From Apostichopus japonicus (taxonomy: Eukaryota > Echinodermata > Holothuroidea > Aspidochirotida > Stichopodidae), in contig NC_092567.1 in the NCBI RefSeq assembly GCF_037975245.1, positions 1,585,714 through 1,649,713 of the forward strand: 64,000 nucleotides of DNA, read 5' to 3'. This document shows positions 56,275-64,000 of the stretch, piece after piece; position 1 is the first letter of the stretch; each line of letters starts with the position of its first letter. The notes under the pieces were generated by a model, which had not been told where the DNA came from, made no database searches, and saw only the letters and a list, made by a program, of their open reading frames with translations. Made by a program: the position numbers and the translations under genes.

Positions 56275-59200
56275 GAGACAAATTTCAGAGTAGCTACATA
56301 GGTTTTTTAACAACTGATGAATTATTCCCTGGAAAGTCATGTGGCTTTGTCTCCTTAACCTCTCTCCTTTCCCAGCCAATCAATTTATCCCTTCCCCCAC
56401 CCCCAACACACCACCACTCCTACCAATCTCACCCCCCATAAATATGTATACTGTAACTACTGTACCACCCAGGAACTACAGTATATACATTGATAATCAG
56501 TACAAAACATAGACTCATAATGTACGGTAGCTCTTGCAAGCCAGACTGGACATTTGTTTGTTTGCTGTGTGAACTCCAAAGATCTTTAAGAATTTAACAA
56601 TTTGGCCCTCTAGGTTCAAAAGGTTGGCCACCTTTACCAAAGTTTCTTTTCAAATGAATGTGATGAAGAGAGAACAAGTTGATGCACGTACTTTACAACC
56701 CACTGTTAAATGTTTGTCAAAAACGTGCACTGAAACAGTTCAAATGTGTTAATTATAGTTATTATGAAAGCAACCAGTTACTTTAGTTGGAATACTGTAG
56801 GACTCTATCGTATGACATTGATATTTCTTGAACTGTGAACCCTTAATGTGTTGCATATTTTGCCATGTCTAGAGATTCATCTTTCTAGTTCGAATGTCGT
56901 TTTCAGTTGTTGTCAATTGTCAAGCAAACATCTTGTTAGTATGTATCCTTAAGAGTACCTGTACTGTATGTATACAGTGTTGTTTTCATAGTAATAAATA
57001 CTCCACATTGTACGTATTGACAATATTACATATTGAGCAGTAGATGTCAATTTTCGTTATTAAATTGCAAGATCCACTTTGCATGCATGAAGCCTATGGG
57101 TACAGCTGGAAGTAACCAAATATTGCCAAATCAGATGATTGTGGCAGTGGGGGCCTGGTTGTATCCCGGTTGTCACTGGATAGCATGTTTGAAGCTATTC
57201 TGTGTATAGATGTTTTTGACAGCTACAGTTTACACTTGCACACCTTACATATGATCAGCATCTCAAAGCACTGTTAAAGACATGTTTCTTTCCACCATAA
57301 ATGATGGATTAAATATTTTAGCAAAAGATGATTGAAGAGTGAAAGATTTCAAAAGAATAAGAAATAGGATTACAGATTTATTTAGTACCACATAATAGTA
57401 AAAACTGTCTAGGTACTACAGGTATAAACTAAGTCTCATGTGGATTGCAGTCCACAACCCTACAGTATGATTTCAGTTGAAGGTCAAAGGTCATGTGAGG
57501 TCAATAGAGGCCAAAGTCTAAAAACTTTTGTTAATTCACATCACGCTTCAATTCTCTACCCTTGAAATGTTCCATGTATTTGAACATTGATCTATAGGAG
57601 ACATGTAGAAAGTTTTGTCATTGGTTAATTACCCAAACCAGTAGCTTTTGGGTTATTTAGTACAAAAACGTTATTCATTTCCATGAATGCCAAAGGGCAT
57701 GTGAGAGCAATAGTGTGGAAACATTGCAAACATGATTACTCTACACCAGAATTAAAGTTTGGATAAACTTCATACTTTGCATCCACCTACTGAAAGTGTG
57801 TGTAATAACCTTAGTTTTCTATGGAGGTTAAAGGTTATTGGATCATGTCAAAATCTTAAAACAAGACAAGTGCTGTAACACCAAAAGTGAAGCTTGGATG
57901 AACTTCATGTACTCAATGTGTGCAATATGGCAGTAAACTTATTAGTGTGTAGTGTGTCCTGTACATTATTGCCTGGAACAGTATTCGCATTAACTCAAAT
58001 TTGAACAGTTTCAGCTCTACTAGTCTGTTAGTACTGTAGCAAGACCAAAAGGTCAAATTCATGTTGTCAAGGATGTGAAAGCCAAATGAATGAAGATTTT
58101 ACTGACCTGTGAACTCCCATGCTATAATATGAACAATCAGACACAATACTAGTTAACCACTCTGCTTGTAAAGTGCACACTTTTAGTATCATGCAACAGC
58201 CCAATGTACAGTAACGCTGTATGTCAAGTTACTTTCTTTTTCCATTGCTTGACAATTAAAAACTAATTCTTTTGTGCAGGTTTTATAGCTCTAGACTTTC
58301 TATTATAGAATGTGATGGATCATGTGTACATAACCTGCTACAGTACAGTATGTAAACCTACTGTACTGTACATCTCTTCACTTGTTAAGCAATTGTGCAT
58401 TTAAAGGAAAGATACTGTAAGGTATATAGTAAGATGATCTGACCATTGTAGCCTACTTAAATGAACAGGAATATTATAGTCATTGTAGGTAATTATCAAC
58501 TCCCAAGGTATTGCAACTAAATATCAACATACTGACATAACAGTTTAATTGAAATTTCCTTTGTTAGATTGTAAAACAATTAATAATTCACTTACAAAGA
58601 GCAGCCAATTGTCTTTAACCACATAAGCCTCTAAGAGGAGAGTTATGGCAATATCAGAGTGATTAATGCTGCAAAGTTACAAACTGTGACATCCCATGAT
58701 GCAGGCTTAACACCAATCTGGTTGTGCATGGAATAATATTGTATCATGGAATGGTCTCATTGCTACACAAGTGCAGAGATAAATATTACTGTCTTCTTTA
58801 CACAGTAACCATGTAGTATGTTATTAGTTCTAACAATACTCAGAGACTTAAAACCTGATACATATTAATTTGAGCACTAAATTATGCTCTGGTGTGTATA
58901 CATATACAACTGTGAGGTACTGTAAAAGTACGATGGAAATTACAATGTTAAAAATCCACACTGCAATTATACGTACAGTAGGTACCATGCAAAGTGAAAA
59001 AGTTTAGACAAATATAGCAGGTAATAGAATGGCTTCAGAAAAATCTTCAGAAAGGCAGGTTCGGATGGATAAAGATGTGGAAGTGGGTCAGTGAGGGCTC
59101 ACTTTTACTTAGTTGTTGATATTCACCGGGCTAAGGGTACATGTGAACAGTGATACTTGACAGTACTGCATACAAGTGTACCCAGGATTTAAGTGTTCAT

Positions 59201-60220
59201 ATTTGGTTTTTAAATTAAAAGTTTATTTCAATGGTGCCCTCACCAGTTGTAACACTGTTTTAAAAATACAACTTGATAAATATTATGCTGTCTTAAAATA
59301 ACTTTTGGAAGGTGTCAAGAAGTTAGTGTACATCTACTGTACTGTAGCTTAGAACTGTAATGTTTACGTTCATACACAAAGTGCACACTGTGGCCTACTG
59401 TACTACAGTACACCAATTAATGACTCAAGAGATAGGATCTGTTAGTCAACAGTCAACACTTGGAATACAATAAAACTGCATACAGTAGTTCTTACTACAG
59501 TTACACCTTACTTTATGTGTCTACAGCACATGTGCTGTACGTAGCAGTGAACACATGGATACCTGTACATTAACGGTACTGTACTCATACTTGTGTGTTT
59601 TGATTATCTGCATTAAATTATTTATTGGGTGTCAGACACATTTAATAGAGACTTTACACTTGTGTAGAGCAGTTCTAGCCACCAGTAAGAAGGACTTGCT
59701 TTGTATCAAATTTGCATATACAGTATATATATGTGCTAAGCACTTCTCATCTTCGAGAAAGGGTCAAAATTTTGGAGAAAGTTCAGTATGCCCAAATCAT
59801 GTGATTTAAGATAAATAGTTAATTACCATACCTGACAGTGTGCTATCTGCTACAGCACAATGGTGTTATGCATGCTTACTATGCAGCACACGTTTAGTTA
59901 TATCGTTCCATAAATAAGGCGTCCAAGTTGAGACATTCTTGGTGTCATTGTAACACAAACAACCATGCAATGTTTGGTTTCATTCTAAGGGTTACCTGCT
60001 CTATATAATGAGTCTACAGGTAACCCAAATGAAATCTGTCATCGCTGATGAAAGGTGCTATACCGTAAGTAATTAGAAAATGTCTCACTGATTAACATTG
60101 TGATGGGGACTTGGATACCGAAACACCCAAAAGTTACACCCCTACTAACATATGGAATGGTCCATCTGGACTTAAAAGGATCTTGCAGAGTTCAGTTTGA
60201 TGAACTGTACACTGCTACTG
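56275..60220. other. probable intron, nothing recognised
   Basis: An AGGTCAAAGGTCA direct repeat lies near 57483, a DR1-type nuclear-receptor half-site pair that may be chance. Otherwise only short AT-rich frames. Confidence 0.3.
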
Positions 60221-60590
60221 TATGCTTGCATTACTTTCCACAACAAGATAGGGCCTGTAGACTGTAAATTATCAGGTTGACCAATCAAGGTTCCTTCTCA
60301 AACGAGGTGAAAGGACATATTTTTAATTAAAAAAATGCTACAGTCGGTGTTACTTTTCACATTTTTAATCCAAATATGATGACATTTGTTGGGGTATCAT
60401 AATGTATGCTTGCATCGCTTCCCACAACAAGATACTGTTAAGTTATCAGGTTGACCAATCAAGGTTCCTTTTCAAGCAAAGTGAAAGTCACATAATTTGT
60501 TTAATTAAAATAATGCTACAGTTGGTTTTAGTGTACACATTTTTAATCCAAATACGAAATTTGTTGGGGGTATCATAATTAATGTTATTG
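60221..60590. repeat. tandem duplication, 184-bp unit, two copies
   Basis: TATGCTTGCAT at 60221 and 60405, each followed by AGGTTGACCAATCAAGGTTC, AATGCTACAGT, TTTTTAATCCAAATA and TTGTTGGGG.TATCATAAT with several differences. Confidence 0.8.
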
Positions 60591-63060
60591 ATCTTATCAA
60601 ATATGTAGGTAACTTTCTTGCTTAAAATACCTTCATTTTCAGGGAATGCTTCATCCCAATATTGCATTCTAAACTGAAATGCAGAATGGGTGAATTGCTA
60701 TATTGCTACTGTACGTACTGTACATACCAGTGCTAAATTGTATAGCAGTTTTTGTACACAAGAAACATCTACTTATTATAAGAGACAAAGTGCAGAACCT
60801 TCAAATATGCTACGTACACAAATGTATGAACTGAATTATTTCCTTGAGTTGGTAACACAAATTTAAGAGGTTGTAATAGTTTGATCAATTGGAAGCTTAG
60901 TTTGAGTAAATACTCTGTTGATTTTAGGAAGCAACCGCCAACTGATTGCAAAAATAAGGCACTTAAAGTGCTGCTGTGCAGTCACTAGTATTATGAGAAC
61001 TACAGGTACAGTATAATGTAGACAGATCTTTGTTGAAACAACTGAGATATGAGGACCCTTCAATCATATAATGTACTGTATGGTTTGACAGTAAGTGTAC
61101 AGTATGCTGAAGCAATGTGTTTGTCTTTTGTAATAATCAGCTACTGTTGTTGTCACACTGTACCTGAAATGCTGACTGGCATACTGTAGCAGATTACAGT
61201 ATAAAGCCCTTGAGACTTGCTGTACCTGGAGTCCTGGACCATGCAGTTCATAAATAAGTTTCATTGCTACTGTAATATCAAATATAATGGTATCACAATC
61301 ATGTTATAATCAATTGCATTTTCTGTAAGTCACTTTCAGAACAACAAAAAGCACTGCAGTCTGTAATTTACATTTTATGATGGTTTGTTGAAATATAGTC
61401 CTCTACTAAAATGTATGAAAAATACTCAAACTTAATATGGGTTAAGATAGCTATAAATGTTTTAGTGGAACTCTAAGGCCTGCATTCTTCAAAATCTACT
61501 ATTTTAGTCATTGTACAGTAACTCTCAATACTGTATTATATATATACAGCATTGTTTGATATAGAGATGCCCTCCTACCATATGTGCAGCACTATCTGCT
61601 CTAGTTTATAGTTCCTAAGCTGTGAATTCACTGAGCCCTGCAATCCTTCATCACAAAACAGACTGGCTTGGCATTAAACTACAGACATGCATGGCTGGCC
61701 CATTGACAATGCTTTTATGATATTATATTAAATTAGGCAGGCTGTTTGGGATACACTGTTACCAGTGTTACACAGTGAAAGGATGGATGGATAGATCTGG
61801 CTTTAACATCATCTAGACTGGCAGAGTCTTGTGGCACAGTGTGAATCATGTTACTGTATCTTGGATAGTAAACAAATTCACTACGTGCTCGACAGTCGAC
61901 ATTTTATTGCAGGGAACAGTTTGAGCTTACGATGTAAAGTTTTGGAGGCATTTTGTTTTAATGGCATTCATAAAAATGTTGTGTTCATTTATTAATTTCT
62001 CAACCAGTTAAAAAAGTTGATTGAACATCGATATCACTACGACTTGGTTGTGTGCAGGCAAGCCCTATACTGTAGAGTATAGTAATAGCAGCCCTTGTAG
62101 ACTACTAACAATGAGCATGTGGACACCCCCATCTGAAGTTTAGATATAGCATCATTAAATTAAGTACCATAATAAACAGATTTAACAGTTGTAACCACTT
62201 TAAGTCGAGTTTCGCGATAGTAAAATTCATCAGTTAATGACAAAAGACCCCTTTAGATTTCATCTCAGAAAACAAATCCACAATCACACGATTATAGATC
62301 TGTCAATGTTCCATACACTAACAACGGTAGGATATAACTGTAATTGGTGAAAAGGAAAAATCCATTTTTATTGGGAATATTTATATTTGGTACGGAATGA
62401 CTTCAAATTTCTGGTATATCACCTACAGTTTTGTGAGAGTTTGGCTGTCAAGATTATTTGTACATATTTAGTTTGGAAGATAAGTGTGGAAATTGGGAAT
62501 AAAACCCCAAGCGGCTGATTAAATTGATGACATTTTCTTGAAAAGTCCTACTACATCACAGTCAAGTTCTAGTGTACAGTAGCACGTGGGCCATTTCTAT
62601 TGCTTTTGCTTGTTCTTTTAAGATGAACATCTGTTCTGTACATCCTGATTAAATGCATATACTTTACTGTCAACTGATAAGGTTACAGTTGTAGACATTT
62701 CCTCAATTTAACCCATTCACAGGAGACAGACATTTCAGTTCAAAGTACTATAAGACTCTGACCTTGTCAGTTAGTAGAGTACTGTACCTGTAGTACAGCA
62801 TGCATTGCTATCATTGTACAGGTACAACCAACCATCAAGGGTGTGCTAATTTTCACACTATAGATTGACTAACAATTGATTCTGCAGTAGTTTATTATAC
62901 TGTACTTAGGTATTCCTTGGTAAGTGTATATTGGCTGCAGGGGATCTACAAACAATTATTGACAGGCCTGAACATTGCAACAGGAAGATATAGTGTGTGA
63001 AAGTGTTCTTGACAAACACACTTTTATTACACACTGTAGTCAAACACATTTTTTGGCAGG
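60591..63060. other. probable intron, nothing recognised
   Basis: No exon, RNA gene or mobile element could be supported. Frequent TACTGTA / TACAGTA words are a feature of this AT-rich sequence from about 54000 on. Confidence 0.3.
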
Positions 63061-63215
63061 TAACAAACTTGTGTAAAAGTAAGTTGGCCTGACGTTTCGA
63101 TCCTAGCAGGATCTTCTTTGAACAGAGGCTAAATGACAAGTAACAGTAACAGAAGGGGCAAAAACATGTACAGAATACAGACAGGTTAATGAGCAGGTTA
63201 ATGAGGTAACAAACT
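63061..63215. repeat. dispersed-repeat-like segment with a palindrome
   Basis: Contains TGACGTTTCGATCCTAGCAG and a GATCCT...AGGATC palindrome, followed by duplicated GGTTAATGAGCA / GGTTAATGAGGTAACAAACTTGT, itself a copy of 63058-63073. I recall similar segments as dispersed repeats in marine invertebrates; family not identified. Confidence 0.4.
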
Positions 63216-64000
63216 TGTCAGACAGAATTTAGAAAGTACTACTGTACATATTTAAGCTAATTTTTGTACCAATCTAGTTTGTGAACAGCTCACCTGGGTT
63301 TTCTTCACCAAGCTGAGCAAGGAATCAATAAAGTGGAGTCTTTCCTCCATATTTATTGTCACAGATTATAGCTTTAATACTATCTAAAGGATTAATCATA
63401 TATGTACTGTATTGTACAGATCAACCTGTCAACTGTTACTTCCATCATATGAATACTGTATGAATGAAATATTGACTAGTCAAGCTTACAAACTACATTG
63501 CTGATCAATGAATTTTACAATGGAAATGCATAAGAAATATGTGTAAAATCCACCACACAAAACATCTGGCTTTAATAATTGGCTCTGTAACTGTACACTT
63601 GAAAACTGTATCATGCAGTATTAGGTCAGAATATATGCTATGGAACTACAGATACAGTAAATATGATTTATCATTTGGTGTGCCTCTTTCACAATCAATT
63701 GCTCCATATCGTGTAACCAACCGGCTCCATGCCTATGTGGATTACTGAATAGACTACACCTTATTCAGTGACAATATTGACATAAATTAGACTTGCCACT
63801 TCAAAGTGGAAGTTCACAGCCCCAGGTAAGTAGTAATTAGTACTTTCAAATCCTGTCAATTTTAATTATATTTGAAAGATTGCAAATTCTTGTTGTTACA
63901 TTGAATGGGTAAAGGCACAGAGATTTATTACATGTATGTTCTTTGATACTGTAGGTATTCAAGATCAGCATCTTATTTCACTTGCAGAAGTTTTTATGCC
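63216..64000. other. right edge, nothing recognised
   Basis: No supported exon before the window ends. A short plus-strand frame (63539-63748) has no domain. Confidence 0.3.

Noticed and set aside
57478..57500. AGGTCAAAGGTCA nuclear-receptor DR1 element
   Set aside because: Similar words occur elsewhere (near 25190) within repeat-like sequence. No promoter is nearby, so it is treated as chance or repeat-borne.

Overview
This is a spliced eukaryotic genome window, AT-rich and dense in introns, miniature transposons and tandem repeats. The gene content is animal: an adhesion G-protein-coupled receptor with lectin and fibronectin domains, and a candidate first exon of an SBF/MTMR-type DENN protein. 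Together with the repeat landscape this suggests a marine invertebrate deuterostome such as an echinoderm. That assignment is inference. No rRNA, CRISPR array or intact tRNA gene was seen.

Region 1 (303-16457) is a 16.15-kb DNA transposon bounded by perfect 36-bp terminal inverted repeats and lying in a (TA)n tract. It carries two genes on the minus strand. One is a 10-exon gene, rebuilt here by hand with all splice phases agreeing, for a 509-residue protein with an N-terminal SAM domain. The other is a transposase with two C2H2 fingers and a CACTA (EnSpm/CMC)-like DDE core, split by one frameshift. The transposase lies wholly inside intron 1 of the SAM gene. This is the layout of maize En/Spm, where ORF1 and ORF2 (tnpD) sit in intron 1 of tnpA. 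The transposase stop codon is fused to a consensus splice donor, and splicing from it into SAM exon 2 would again end in Arg-stop. At least four smaller elements are nested in its non-coding parts.

Region 2 (16458-21826) is intergenic, with a decayed LINE reverse-transcriptase tail and a 244-bp tandem duplication.

Region 3 (21827-41144, minus) is an adhesion GPCR gene of about 24 exons. In order it encodes a signal peptide, a C-type lectin domain, two FN3-type domains, a Ser/Thr-rich stalk, a GAIN domain with GPS, seven transmembrane helices and a short tail. Nearly all exon phases were checked by hand. The middle of the lectin domain was not found, and the TM1-TM2 link is tentative. Its introns hold a 48-bp minisatellite, a 45-bp repeat that copies a splice donor, and a duplicated intron segment.

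Region 4 (41145-53000) is intergenic: microsatellites, a foldback element, a TTAA-flanked MITE, a tRNA-derived SINE, a 3.2-kb satellite of about 145-bp units with a higher-order period, and a hAT-like MITE.

Region 5 (53000-64000, plus) starts with a promoter-like stretch and a first coding exon resembling SBF1/SBF2. About 11 kb of apparent intron follows, containing a second TTAA-flanked element.
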